From contig CAZLVF010000003.1 of assembly GCA_964562925.1 (NCBI GenBank), positions 17,547 through 81,546 of the forward strand: a stretch of DNA of 64,000 nt, in the 5' to 3' direction. Under the pieces are notes generated by a model. That model had not been told where the DNA came from. It saw only the letters and a program-made list of their open reading frames with translations, and did no database searches. Below are positions 9,340 to 18,489 of the stretch, piece by piece. Made by a program: the position numbers and the translations under genes. Source of the DNA: CAVXDP01 sp964562925 (GTDB taxonomy: Archaea > Thermoproteota > Bathyarchaeia > 40CM-2-53-6 > CAVXDP01). Every line of letters begins with the position of its first letter. Position 1 is the stretch's first letter.

Positions 9340-9572
9340 TGCTTCAACGTCTCTGATGACGAGATAGTTGGAGCATGCCTTATAAAAGAATAGTCCGGAT
9401 CTTGAGGGAAGAATTGGCAATTCAAAGTGGAGACGTAATGGTCAGCAGTCTTAACTTATCAAAGAAGCTTTGTGCCTTTGCTGATATGTCGACGTACGTT
9501 ATAAGTCTTAAATACGTTCCACAACAATGATACGCAACGTCTGTCGGTAGACCATGGGAGACTATCCGCTTC

Positions 9573-11168
9573 TTGGCCTTTGATATGCAACCGATCCTGT
9601 TAGGTTTCTCGGTTGTACTATCGATCCTGTTCTTTCCGTACGGCTTGAATTTCTATCTTATGATACGGAAAGCTCAGGACTATAATGTGCCGATGAAAAA
9701 GGCTCAAGAGAAGTTTCCTGTAACTGTTCAATTGCCGATTTATAATGAGAGATATGTTGTAGAACGCTTGTTGAATGCATGTGCAAGTATAGCTGAGCGA
9801 TACGGTAGAAACCTCGTCCAGATTCTCTTGCTAGACGACTCTACAGATGAGACCACTCAAATCGCTTCTGAGGTAGTAGACAGGCTCCGAGGCTTGGGAT
9901 ACGACGTGAGCATGATTCACAGGGTCGTACGTGAGGGATTCAAGGCCGGCGCCTTACAGAACGCTCTCAAGTATACGAAGTATCCATTCATAGCTATATT
10001 TGACGCCGACTTTGTCCCTCCTCCTAACTTCTTGGATAGATCCATGCCATATTTTTCTGATCCTGAACTCTCGCTGGTCCAGTGCAGATGGACTCACATA
10101 AACAGAAACTACAATATGGTCACTAGCGCGGTTTCAATAGGCTATGATGGCCATCACCTCGTAGAGCAGACAGGGCGAACGGCGGCCGGCTACCTATTGA
10201 ACTTCAACGGCTCAGCGGGGGTTCTCAGGATGGAGGCTCTCGAAGACGCTGGAGGATGGCAGGCTGACACGTTGGCCGAAGACCTGGATGCCAGCTATCG
10301 TATGCAGCTCAAGGGTTGGAAGGCTCTCTACCTCAGAGATATAGAGTGCCCCGCAGAGATACCGCCAACGATCCCATCCCTCAAGCGTCAGCAGAGCCGA
10401 TGGGCAAGAGGATCTATTAGAACATTCAGGAAGCTTTTCTCAAAAATCCTATCGGACAAGAGGCTTTCTGTAGGCCAGAAGGCTGAAGCTATGATTCACC
10501 TCTCCTATTACTCGGTTCATCCACTAATGTTCGCAGCGTTCGCGATCGCGCTCATCGCTGCTTTTATGGATGTCCGACTGGTAAACTTGGCGCAGCTGCT
10601 CAAGACTCTAACCATCCAAGGTCCAGAGATTGAACCTAACCTTCCAGCTTACCTACGGTTCATGCCCATTCTTCAGATCATGCTAGATTCAGCGTGGGAC
10701 GCTTTCATTTCGATGCCCCATTGGATAATCCTGAACGCTACGATCGTGTTTTGCTCTGTCTCGATGTGGGTCTTCTACGCCTATGCGTTGAAGCTTCAGG
10801 GAGTTACTGTCAGGAGCAAGATCAAGACACTGGGAGCTTTAGGTCTAATAGGCTTCGGAATAAGCCTCAGCAATACGATAGCTGTTGCTCAAGGAGTCCT
10901 CTCGAAGACAGCAGGTACCTTCTCGAGAACACCGAAGTACAGGATCGAGACGCGTCGAGACTCTTGGAGAGACAAGAAGTACCAGATCAACGTGAACAAG
11001 ACTGTGGTTTTAGAAATTCTCTTCGGAGTACTTGGAATAGCCGCTATGATCAAATCGTACATTGACTTCAACATCGGTATAATTCCGATCCTCTTCATCT
11101 ACACGGCTGCTTACCTGTACATCTCCCGTGTCACATTCAGGGACGCCATGCGTGGCCAAGTCCTCTAA
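9573..11168 (+). CDS. Family 2 glycosyltransferase (cellulose/mannan synthase-like, membrane)
   Basis: The 531-residue protein has an N-terminal membrane segment, a GT2 domain and four or more C-terminal membrane segments. GT2 motifs are visible in order: LDDSTDE, FDADFVPP, TLAEDLDAS and QQSRWARG (the QxxRW motif of processive beta-glycan synthases). It probably polymerises or transfers sugars from a nucleotide sugar at the membrane. The start is TTG at 9573; ATG at 9585 is an alternative. A TATA-like TTATAAGTC near 9500 precedes it. It lies 11 nt before a GT-C gene, so the two probably form one surface-glycan operon. Confidence 0.88.
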   Translation: MAFDMQPILLGFSVVLSILFFPYGLNFYLMIRKAQDYNVPMKKAQEKFPVTVQLPIYNERYVVERLLNACASIAERYGRNLVQILLLDDSTDETTQIASEVVDRLRGLGYDVSMIHRVVREGFKAGALQNALKYTKYPFIAIFDADFVPPPNFLDRSMPYFSDPELSLVQCRWTHINRNYNMVTSAVSIGYDGHHLVEQTGRTAAGYLLNFNGSAGVLRMEALEDAGGWQADTLAEDLDASYRMQLKGWKALYLRDIECPAEIPPTIPSLKRQQSRWARGSIRTFRKLFSKILSDKRLSVGQKAEAMIHLSYYSVHPLMFAAFAIALIAAFMDVRLVNLAQLLKTLTIQGPEIEPNLPAYLRFMPILQIMLDSAWDAFISMPHWIILNATIVFCSVSMWVFYAYALKLQGVTVRSKIKTLGALGLIGFGISLSNTIAVAQGVLSKTAGTFSRTPKYRIETRRDSWRDKKYQINVNKTVVLEILFGVLGIAAMIKSYIDFNIGIIPILFIYTAAYLYISRVTFRDAMRGQVL

Positions 11169-11179
11169 CGAAAGGCAGG

Positions 11180-12700
11180 TTGGCCAACGTGCGGGATGAA
11201 GCCTATGCTCACGATAGCGAGACCGGCTCTTCGAAGAAGTTGAGTTTCTTATGCTCCTCCTCATTATTTCTCATCGCGTTGGCGGTTAGACTTTACCATC
11301 TGACAGAGATGCCTATAGACAGGTTGCCCGATAGTTATGGCCACTGGTTGGCGGCTCAGCTAACGGTAGCTAATGGTTGGTTCTACACCGATTTCAAACC
11401 AAGCCCGAACAACACGGTCGTCTGGCTTCCTCTCTTTCAGTACCTGATCGGGATAGCGATGTACTTCGTTGCGAACAGTTCGATAGTCATTCCAAGACTT
11501 ACAAGCGTACTATTCGGCTCTTTAGCTTGTCTCATCGTCTATTGGGTCGGTACAAGGGTCTACGAACGAAAATGGTATGCGCTGGTGGGTGGCCTCTTGA
11601 TAGCTTTCCAACCATGGCATGTTGACTTCTCAACGCTTGGAGTAGCAGAGGGGGTCTCAAGCTTCTTGGTCGTTCTGACAACCTATAGTTACGTAGCTAA
11701 CAAGCCGGGGAGGTTCGCCGTAACGTCCTTTCTCGCTTCGCTCAGCAGCTATGAGGCGTGGATTGTTGTGCTATCTGAGCTTATTCTCGGTATCCTCCGA
11801 AAGGGTTGGAGAGGAATTGGGTTGGTGTACGCAGCCATCTCATTGCCTCTTGCTGTATTGGGCTGGTCAGTATGGAGCTACGCTGCGACTGGCACACCAT
11901 CCACTTGGATTACTTCAACGTTGTATGCTATGTATCCTCTGGGTTGGGAGATCCATTTGGTCAGCCCTTCGATCCTTCTCTTCTATGTGAACAACCTTCT
12001 GGTTATGACTTTCTTCATATTCTTTGTAGGCTTTGTCTTTGGCCTTCTGAAAGGCGGTGACGTTAGAGCGGTTACGATCTCAATGACCGCGGCAGTAGTG
12101 GTTTTTAGCCTTGCACACTATGTTGGGTTGGACTTCGGAGATCAGTCTCGAGTTGTTGCACTTATGCCCCTGTTGGCCGTAGTCGCTCCATCCGCATTTC
12201 CAAAGTTCAGTGGACGCAAATTGAGACGTACGCTAATACTACTCATGCTCTTGTTGGTCCTATTAATACCATACTTCTCCCAGATCTGGATATTTCCAAG
12301 GAAGGTCTACATAGTGATGCCAGACTATAGAGCTGGAGTAGCCTTGGGACAGGCGTATGATGGAGGAAGAGTACTTTCAGACTCTCCAATAGCCATCTAC
12401 ACTTCTGACATCGCTGTTGAAATGTTCATGACCTACGAGAACGCACGTTGGTTTTTGACAAGTGGCGATAATACGTTGCTCGTTGAATGGCTGCAAAGTA
12501 ACGACGTAAGGTACCTCGTCTGGGAAAGAACCAACTATACGCTAGCTCATCAGGTTTTTCCATTTCTCTCTGATGGAGACAACCATATGTTGGAGGGCGC
12601 GTCCTTTACGGTTATCTACGAGGATTCATTGCGTACGGGCCATTGGGAACACTACTACAATGTCACAGATGTTTTTGTCTACAGGGTTGACTACTGGTGA
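11180..12700 (+). CDS. Polytopic GT-C-type glycosyltransferase-like membrane protein
   Basis: A 506-residue protein with about ten membrane segments. After the first segment a loop carries MPIDRLPDSYGHW, an acidic motif at the place where GT-C enzymes (PMT, ArnT, STT3 relatives) hold their catalytic Asp. A further loop and a soluble C-terminal portion follow. It likely transfers a sugar from a lipid-linked donor on the outer face. Start TTG 11180 sits 11 nt after the GT2 gene with a GGCAGG-like ribosome site; GTG 11189 is an alternative. The exact GT family cannot be named from motifs alone. Confidence 0.7.
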   Translation: MANVRDEAYAHDSETGSSKKLSFLCSSSLFLIALAVRLYHLTEMPIDRLPDSYGHWLAAQLTVANGWFYTDFKPSPNNTVVWLPLFQYLIGIAMYFVANSSIVIPRLTSVLFGSLACLIVYWVGTRVYERKWYALVGGLLIAFQPWHVDFSTLGVAEGVSSFLVVLTTYSYVANKPGRFAVTSFLASLSSYEAWIVVLSELILGILRKGWRGIGLVYAAISLPLAVLGWSVWSYAATGTPSTWITSTLYAMYPLGWEIHLVSPSILLFYVNNLLVMTFFIFFVGFVFGLLKGGDVRAVTISMTAAVVVFSLAHYVGLDFGDQSRVVALMPLLAVVAPSAFPKFSGRKLRRTLILLMLLLVLLIPYFSQIWIFPRKVYIVMPDYRAGVALGQAYDGGRVLSDSPIAIYTSDIAVEMFMTYENARWFLTSGDNTLLVEWLQSNDVRYLVWERTNYTLAHQVFPFLSDGDNHMLEGASFTVIYEDSLRTGHWEHYYNVTDVFVYRVDYW

Positions 12701-12771
12701 AATCGGTCAAGTCGCGTCGAGGCGTACTCTCTTATCCCTGAACCTGCAAAGTTGATCTCTGTGGAGTAAGC

Positions 12772-14415
12772 GTGACGGTGCACGAGATTCAATCCCAACA
12801 AGTCCTTAGGCTATGTGAAAAAGCTAGTGGACCTGACCAGATGGTTGCTGCCTGTCTTTACGGTTCACGCGTATGCGGTTACTCCCGAGACGACAGCGAC
12901 TATGATGCGCTGGTGATCTTGAAGGATTATCCTGATGGACTCAGATATCAATATGAACGCTTCGAGCGCGTATACCTATCGCTTCTCAAAGTCGACCGTG
13001 AGCTATTCGAACTGGACGTCATGAAAGGCGCCCTTGGGGGCTTCGTTGCAGGTAGGCTACTCGCGCCCTACTTGCCGCTATCTGGAAATACTTACCTGAG
13101 CGAAATGGAGGTTCTGCTGAAGGAGAAGGTTTCAGAAGAAGAGTTAAGGGATCTCGTCCTTGGCTACGGAGAACTTTCGAGAGGACTCCTGATAAAGCCT
13201 GAGTTCATACTTCTTTCGCGGATGCGAAGACGATTCAAGGTCTATCCTCCCTTAAGGTATAGTTATCTCTCCTTGCTGAGACAAGATATTGCGAAAACCA
13301 ACATGCCAAAAATCCTGGAGGGATATTCCAAAGCGCTCGTTCGATTGGCCAAGAAAGGCATAGTCAGGCTTGAACATGACGAAATAACCCTTTCCGAAGA
13401 ATATGTAGATCAGATGCTTTCCAAAAGAACTACCGGACGCGTCGTTAACGTCGTCCGATCAAGTCAACGAGCCCTCTACTCATACATTGCACATGGGAGA
13501 GCGGGCAGGGTCAGTTTGGATATGGTTGCAAAGGAGCTCGCGTCAAAGATCAGGAGAGAAATTACGGTGGTTCTCATGGCAGGGGAGTTCGAGGACCCTC
13601 ACAAGTACATTTTCTTAAAGACCTCATCGGGTCGAGTCGACTTGAACGAGGCCGCGTCGATAACAGATGCTGTAAGAAAGCTTAGGCCTTCAGCCAAGAT
13701 AACCGTAAACTCACTTGGAGGCGCTTTGAACGAGGTCTACCTTGTAGACGCGGATGGTGAACGGCTGGTTGCGAAGAGGTTCTCAGACTGGCATGGATTC
13801 AAATGGTTCACGTTAAACCTTGTCGCTCTAGGTACAAAGCTCTTCTCGGTTTCTGGAGGAGCGCGTTTGTCAAATGAGTATGGAATGAGCACATTGCTCG
13901 CAGATAATGGGATTCTCATTCCGCCTGTAGTCTATGTAAGCGTGCCAGAAAAGCTCTTAATCAAACGATACGTGGAAGGTAGAACCGCTCGTGAAGTGTT
14001 CGAAGCCCACCTTGACGGGGATCATCTCGATTCGAAACAGGTGAGAATAGCTTCCGAGGTTGGGAGAACCATGGCAAGTGTCCACGCTTTAGACGTCACA
14101 ATAGGCGATTCAAAACCTGAAAACCTGGTCTGGTCAATCGGCGACACACTTTACGTTTTGGATCTAGAGCAGGCCAGAAAGAAAGGCGACAAGGCATGGG
14201 ACGTAGCCGAATTCCTCTTTTACACAGGGCACTATGGAACATTGATGACAGGAGCTCTGCGGGAGTTGACCGAATCTTTTATTGAAGGATACAAGACATC
14301 TGGCGAACGTGCCTTCTTAAAGAAAGCCGCAGGCCTCAACTACGCAAAGGTTTTCTCTTTGTGGACACCGCCACAGATAATTCGCGAAATTTCAACCCAC
14401 CTTAGGGCGGGTTAG
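12772..14415 (+). CDS. Nucleotidyltransferase-kinase fusion (MNT-type N-terminus, Bud32/RIO-like C-terminus)
   Basis: A 547-residue protein of two parts. The N-terminus has the polymerase-beta-fold nucleotidyltransferase signature: YGSRVCGYS near 30-38, then S42-D43-Y-D45. Residues about 325-530 look like a small atypical kinase of the Bud32/RIO/aminoglycoside-kinase type: a glycine-containing loop LGGALNEVYLVD, VAKRF with the likely ATP-binding Lys, a loop near HALDVTIGDSKPENLV, and YVLDLEQARKKGDKAWDVAEFL with the metal-binding Asp. Start GTG at 12772. This pairing is unusual; it could modify a small molecule or act on tRNA or protein. Substrate unknown. Confidence 0.75.
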   Translation: MTVHEIQSQQVLRLCEKASGPDQMVAACLYGSRVCGYSRDDSDYDALVILKDYPDGLRYQYERFERVYLSLLKVDRELFELDVMKGALGGFVAGRLLAPYLPLSGNTYLSEMEVLLKEKVSEEELRDLVLGYGELSRGLLIKPEFILLSRMRRRFKVYPPLRYSYLSLLRQDIAKTNMPKILEGYSKALVRLAKKGIVRLEHDEITLSEEYVDQMLSKRTTGRVVNVVRSSQRALYSYIAHGRAGRVSLDMVAKELASKIRREITVVLMAGEFEDPHKYIFLKTSSGRVDLNEAASITDAVRKLRPSAKITVNSLGGALNEVYLVDADGERLVAKRFSDWHGFKWFTLNLVALGTKLFSVSGGARLSNEYGMSTLLADNGILIPPVVYVSVPEKLLIKRYVEGRTAREVFEAHLDGDHLDSKQVRIASEVGRTMASVHALDVTIGDSKPENLVWSIGDTLYVLDLEQARKKGDKAWDVAEFLFYTGHYGTLMTGALRELTESFIEGYKTSGERAFLKKAAGLNYAKVFSLWTPPQIIREISTHLRAG

Positions 14416-14420
14416 GAAGA

Positions 14421-15076
14421 TTGGATCGGCAGTATGCATCGAGGGAATCGTTTGCCACTGACGGAAGCAGCCCGAGTGAAAACATGAAAAGAACCGCTCA
14501 GCCGGCTTCAAACCTAGACCTTTCCCACTCTTATTGCTCTTGCATGTCTCTGCGTGAGCCCCCAAGTTTAACAAGACCTCGGCCTCTGGAACTCGTGGTC
14601 TTTGATGTCGACGGAACCCTAACCGCAGTCACAAGTGTATGGCAGTATCTTCATGAACGACTTGGGACCTGGACATACGGACGGTTGACTTCGTCAAGGT
14701 ACTGGCGAGGCGAGATCACCTATGACGAATGGGCTAAGCTCGACGCGATGATGTGGCGTGGCAGGAAACTGTGTGAAATAGCCGAGATAATTGAACGTAT
14801 TTCATATTTTGAGGGTGTAGNNNNNNNNNNNNNNNNNNNNNNNNNNNNNNNNNNNNNNNNNNNNNNNNNNNNNNNNNNNNNNNNNNNNNNNNNNNNNNNN
14901 NNNNNNNNNNNNNNNNNNNNAGGCTTTGCGCGGTTGTAGGCGACTACTGCTACGATATTCCCAACGACGCAGGACTCAGAGTAGCTTTCAACCCAAAAGA
15001 CAATACGGCAGAGAGGCTTGCTGATGTTATCGTGAGAAGCAACAGCTTGACAGATATCCTTAAGCATCTTGTCTAG
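14421..15076 (+). CDS. HAD-superfamily phosphatase, SerB-like (interrupted by a gap)
   Basis: The N-terminal segment has the HAD nucleophile motif LVVFDVDGTLT, with two Asp, after about 55 poorly conserved residues. The true start may therefore be ATG 14484 or 14544 rather than TTG 14421. After the gap a different frame (the gap length is arbitrary) gives VVGDYCYDIPNDAGLRVAFNPKD, the motif IV region of phosphoserine-phosphatase-like enzymes, and ends at TAG 15074-15076. The cap and Lys motif are lost in the gap. It follows the nucleotidyltransferase-kinase gene by 5 nt. Substrate unknown; phosphoserine or another small phosphoester is likely. Confidence 0.75.
14821..14920. other. 100-N scaffold gap inside the HAD phosphatase gene
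   Basis: One hundred Ns of unknown true length. The coding frame differs on the two sides, so the true missing length is not a multiple matching 100. Confidence 0.95.
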
Positions 15077-15242
15077 TCTATCGAATTTCTCGGGTAAAAG
15101 GCTAGGTCAGCAACGTCAAAAAGCGGTACACTCCCCCTACGGAAAGACATAAAAGATAGCGGTTCATGAGGATAAGGCACCCCTCGTTGGTCAAACGCTG
15201 AATGCCTAGACGTGCTTCGAGTTTTCTGGAGAGCATTCTTTA

Positions 15243-15530
15243 ATGTCATATCAACCGAAGCCATGTTTCCCCAGATGTGAGTTCTTTAGGTGCTCCCAAC
15301 ATTCAATACGCTTCAAGGGCGAAACAGCTTGGTGCAACTTCGCAGATGATGAATGTGAGATATCAAAGTGTAAGTATGCCCAGTGTGTTAGGTCGAGACT
15401 TCTGCCTAGCGGTATATGCGGACTGACGGTTAGGGCAAAGAGCTTAGAAATTGAACCTGCAGAAGTGACTAAACCGGTAAGGGTCCCAGCAAAGCTGATT
15501 CAGAAAATAAAGGAAAGAGAACTCTTCTAG
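15243..15530 (+). CDS. Cysteine-rich small conserved protein
   Basis: A 95-residue protein with at least eight Cys in spaced pairs: PCFPRCEFFRC, WCNF, ECEISKCKYAQC, then CVRSRLLPSGICGL. The N-terminal two-thirds is Cys-rich and the last third is a basic helix-like tail. The pattern suggests binding of zinc or an Fe-S cluster (inference). ATG at 15243. I do not recognise a named family. Neighbours give no clear functional hint. Confidence 0.65.
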   Translation: MSYQPKPCFPRCEFFRCSQHSIRFKGETAWCNFADDECEISKCKYAQCVRSRLLPSGICGLTVRAKSLEIEPAEVTKPVRVPAKLIQKIKERELF

Positions 15531-15889
15531 GACGCGTTCATACAACTCTATCCATTTGAAAATCTCCTGGGATACGTATCGTTGACTGACCAACTTGAAC
15601 CATCGTGACAGAAAACTCCTAACCTATAGGACAAGGTTACGGTAGCTAGCTACGACATTCTCTTGAGTCTCAGAGTCAACTAGCTGCTCCCTCTTTGAAG
15701 CTGACATGTCACAATATCCACTGATAGGATCGGTGAACAGAACCTGAAAGAGTTAGAATCCCGCTGCGAAGTGCCTAACCAAGCCTAACGGTAGGATATG
15801 ATGAAAAACCGTTCTTACACCAGATCTTCAAAGTATTTATTAGAGTGGAAATCGTCAAGACGAACTTCTTGGATGAGTGGGGTGTGACT
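15531..15889. other. Intergenic region upstream of superoxide dismutase
   Basis: No coding frame of note. It holds the sod promoter (TATTTATTA at about 15833-15841) and, about 200 bp earlier, TAACCT...AGGTTA arms near 15619-15639 whose role is unclear. No tRNA or known ncRNA recognised. Confidence 0.5.
15833..15841 (+). promoter_or_regulatory. TATA box of sod
   Basis: TATTTATTA. With a start site about 25 nt downstream (near 15862), translation must begin at ATG 15890, not at GTG 15845. Confidence 0.5.
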
Positions 15890-16495
15890 ATGAAGGTAAG
15901 TCCTAAGGACCATCTGAAACCAAAAGGATTGAGAGGAATATCAGACCAACAAATCGAGTATCATTTTGAGACACACTACAAAGGCTACGTAGCGAAGACC
16001 AACGAGATATGGGAGAAGTTGGAGATGGTTGACCGGACTAAAGCGAACCAGAACTACAGCGAGTATAGGGAATTAAAAGTCGAAGAGAGCTTCAACTGGA
16101 TGGGTGTAGTTCTTCACGAGCTCTACTTTGAAAATATTAAGGATGGCGCAGGAACGCAGCCGGGAACAAGGCTCGGTCAGATGATAGCGGAGAATTTTGA
16201 ATCGATCGACAAGTGGAAGGAAGACTTCAAGGCGTGCGGAATAGCGCTTAGAGGATGGTCTGTGCTTTCATACGATCTTTCAGGTAAAAGACTCGTCAAT
16301 AATGGTTTAGACGCCCATAACGTCTACGGGTTCCTGAACGCGATCCCGCTGTTGGTTCTGGACGTGTACGAGCACGCCTATTATACGGACCGTGGACCTA
16401 AGAGAGCACCATACATAGATTCGTTCTTCGAGAACGTCAACTGGAACGTCGTCAACAAGAGGTTAGAAGCTGCTCTGAGGGTCTCAACCAGTTAA
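15890..16495 (+). CDS. sod: Superoxide dismutase (Fe/Mn family)
   Basis: Disproportionates superoxide to oxygen and hydrogen peroxide in the cytosol. The 201-residue length is normal. Metal ligands are in place: His in the HFETHYKGYV segment, His in VLHELYFEN, and Asp/His in LDVYEHAYY; the active-site Tyr is in the first segment. ATG 15890 is preferred to the longer GTG 15845 frame because a GGGGTG ribosome site lies just before it and the TATA box would overlap the longer form. Its presence implies some exposure to oxygen in an otherwise anaerobic-type gene set. Fe versus Mn cannot be decided here. Confidence 0.95.
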   Translation: MKVSPKDHLKPKGLRGISDQQIEYHFETHYKGYVAKTNEIWEKLEMVDRTKANQNYSEYRELKVEESFNWMGVVLHELYFENIKDGAGTQPGTRLGQMIAENFESIDKWKEDFKACGIALRGWSVLSYDLSGKRLVNNGLDAHNVYGFLNAIPLLVLDVYEHAYYTDRGPKRAPYIDSFFENVNWNVVNKRLEAALRVSTS

Positions 16496-16630
16496 GCGGT
16501 TCAACAATTCTAGGCTGTGTTGATCTATCACACAGGCAAGAGGATGCTACTGCCGTCTCCAACATTGGAAATCGCTCAGGATTGCATGGCCTAAGCCAAC
16601 ACTTGAATCAAAGAGAGGTCTCTCTTCTCT

Positions 16631-16861
16631 CTACTTCTCGGTTGCTCGACCCTTTGGTTGCGCTTCTAGACCTCCAAAAAGCAGTAGCAGACACAGCACG
16701 CCCACAGTCAACGCGATAAATGCAGCTCCTCTGGACACAGCCCATCCCAGATGGCTTTTGTCGATGAGAAGCCACCCTACATAGGCGGAGCTTATGGCAA
16801 CAAGTCCTGCGATCATCAAGTAGACTAGCCCAATGATGGAACGAGTCCTCATCGTTTGCAT
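16631..16861 (-). CDS. Small two-span membrane protein
   Basis: A 76-residue protein with a short basic N-terminus (MQTMRTR), two hydrophobic spans of about 20 residues, a small loop YVGWLLIDKSHLGWAVSRG and a charged C-terminus. ATG 16861; ATG 16852 is an alternative. No family recognised. The hydrophobic pattern and clean start and stop make it plausible, but it has no operon partner. Confidence 0.5.
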   Translation of the reverse strand: MQTMRTRSIIGLVYLMIAGLVAISSAYVGWLLIDKSHLGWAVSRGAAFIALTVGVLCLLLLFGGLEAQPKGRATEK

Positions 16862-17202
16862 CGATTGGCCACCGGCAGAACTCGATGGTCTTGGACCCTA
16901 GCTCTTAAGACTTTTGCCTAGTCAGGTCTGCCGGCTCAGGTGACTCCTAACAGTCGTTGCCTGTCTTGTTTCCACGTGCTGGGCCGAAGTTGAGTAGATT
17001 TTGTGCTTCTCTCGGAGGGGTAGGAGGGAGGAGGACACCCAAGAACCTCTAACGCGCAATTCAAGGTTCTATCCAGACTTAGGAGGTCCTACGGGTCTAT
17101 GTGCTTGGTTTGGTCTCGATGAGGCTATAGTCTAAGCTCTGCTTTTCTTTTCGAGCCGCTATAGCAATTGTGGTCAGGTATACATATGGAAAACCATACA
17201 AA
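16862..17202. other. Intergenic region, no gene recognised
   Basis: About 340 bp without a convincing gene on either strand. It contains a purine-rich G/A block at about 17014-17035. Searched by eye for tRNA, SRP RNA and RNase P motifs without success. Confidence 0.4.
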
Positions 17203-17979
17203 TCACTTCTTGAGTGCTTTTCTTGCAAACGTGATGTAGCCTGTATGGCCTATCATGAATGTGACGGGTCTTGTCTTTCCTTTTTCCACACGAATCTCGC
17301 GTAGGAGACACTCGATAGTCTCAACATCTAAGAATTGTGATCGTTTCATGGCGCCTACGGTCTTTTCTATCTGGTTGAAGGTCGGGCTGAAGGAAGCCAT
17401 CGGCGAACCTGCTTTGAGGCATCTATAGGCTTTGGAAACGATTTTCCAGGGCTCAGCTAGATCTAACATGACAGCATCGACCTCTGTCTCGTCGAAACCT
17501 TGTCCAGCGTCAACGTTCCTTATCGTCACGTAGTCAAGTACGCCAGCTTTCTTAAGGTTTCGAGAAGCGATCTTGGCGAATTCTGGCCTGGCCTCGTATG
17601 TGTATACATGACCATCAGGCTTCACAGCGTTCGCTATGACCAACGTCAGCGCTCCACTTCCCGTTCCCGCCTCTACAACGATGCTTCCAGGTCCAAGACC
17701 AAGCTTGATAAGTATGATTCCCGCGTCTTTTGGATACACTATTTGGGTAGGTCTTTCCATCGACATAATGAAATCGTAGGTTGTCGGTTTTAGAGCCCAG
17801 AAGTCATAGTCCAAGCTGCTCTTTACCGCGGCTCCATACGGTTCTCCCACGATCGTGGAGAGCTTCACAACTCCCTTATGTGTGTGGAACTCTCTTTCGC
17901 CCGAGACTTTCACAAGCCACTTTCTATGTTCGTCAAAGTACAGAAGGACATAGTCTCCTTCGCGTATTACGCTTGCCAT
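17203..17979 (-). CDS. trmI: tRNA (adenine-N1)-methyltransferase TrmI, archaeal type
   Basis: An S-adenosylmethionine-dependent Rossmann methyltransferase that makes m1A in the T-loop (position 58, in archaea also 57). An N-terminal beta domain (REGDYVLLYF) is followed by the SAM motif VVEAGTGSGALTLVIA, the acidic motif VYTYEARPEF, and the catalytic-site LDLAEPW. A C-terminal SPTFNQIEKT segment is also typical. ATG 17979 is chosen over the upstream ATG 18006 because of the GGAGTGGAT ribosome site before it. It is divergent from a zinc-ribbon gene and shares its AT-rich promoter. Confidence 0.92.
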   Translation of the reverse strand: MASVIREGDYVLLYFDEHRKWLVKVSGEREFHTHKGVVKLSTIVGEPYGAAVKSSLDYDFWALKPTTYDFIMSMERPTQIVYPKDAGIILIKLGLGPGSIVVEAGTGSGALTLVIANAVKPDGHVYTYEARPEFAKIASRNLKKAGVLDYVTIRNVDAGQGFDETEVDAVMLDLAEPWKIVSKAYRCLKAGSPMASFSPTFNQIEKTVGAMKRSQFLDVETIECLLREIRVEKGKTRPVTFMIGHTGYITFARKALKK

Positions 17980-18038
17980 AGTATCCACTCCAAGGAGTAG
18001 AAACAACCGCTATGAAAGAGAAGGCTAATCGCATGTCC

Positions 18039-18048
18039 TTATATATTT
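18039..18048. promoter_or_regulatory. Shared AT-rich divergent promoter (trmI / zinc-ribbon gene)
   Basis: TTATATATTT reads as a TATA box in either direction. It lies about 60 nt upstream of ATG 17979 on the minus strand and about 30 nt before ATG 18076 on the plus strand. Confidence 0.45.
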
Positions 18049-18075
18049 AGGCAGAAGACTATGGGCGTGACCGAC

Positions 18076-18291
18076 ATGTCCTATTCACAGAAAGAACCTA
18101 AGGTCGTTATGTTCAAGCATCGACATTGCTTGGTCTGCGGTCTACCAGTGAACATAAACAAGACTTTCTGTAGCCCAGAATGTGAAGCTCAAAACAAGAA
18201 GATGACACGCAGAAGAACCTACACGCTTATCGCGATGACAGCGATTTTCCCAGTGATCATCTTGGTGATGATGATCTTTTCCGGACGCTAG
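18076..18291 (+). CDS. DUF2116-type zinc-ribbon protein with C-terminal membrane anchor
   Basis: A 71-residue protein: treble-clef-like zinc motif CLVCGLPVNINKTFCSPEC, a basic linker KKMTRRR, then one membrane span. This matches the archaeal DUF2116 arrangement; function unknown. ATG 18076 is preferred over ATG 18061 because the TATA box at 18039-18048 would place transcription start near 18069, giving a nearly leaderless message. Confidence 0.8.
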   Translation: MSYSQKEPKVVMFKHRHCLVCGLPVNINKTFCSPECEAQNKKMTRRRTYTLIAMTAIFPVIILVMMIFSGR

Positions 18292-18489
18292 CAAGTCTCA
18301 TAGACACGCAGTTGTAAAGAGTCATCTTTCCAAACCACTACTTCATACTCTCACAAGTTAAATTTCAGACGGTAACTGACGAAACACGAACGTGAGAATT
18401 ATCGTCTCAAAGCTTCTCTAGACGTTATCGGAAGTTTTCAAACTCGATTATACCGAAGGTGGCATCACTTCTCGAGAAAGGGGCAAGCA

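Noticed and set aside
15619..15640. A TAACCT...AGGTTA repeat upstream of sod that resembles the operators at 41208
   Set aside because: Arms differ (TAACCT versus TTACCT) and it is 200 bp from the promoter; similarity is too weak to claim a common regulator.
16862..17202. Possible structured RNA in the purine-rich region
   Set aside because: No SRP RNA, RNase P or riboswitch landmarks could be identified by eye; a covariance-model search would be needed.
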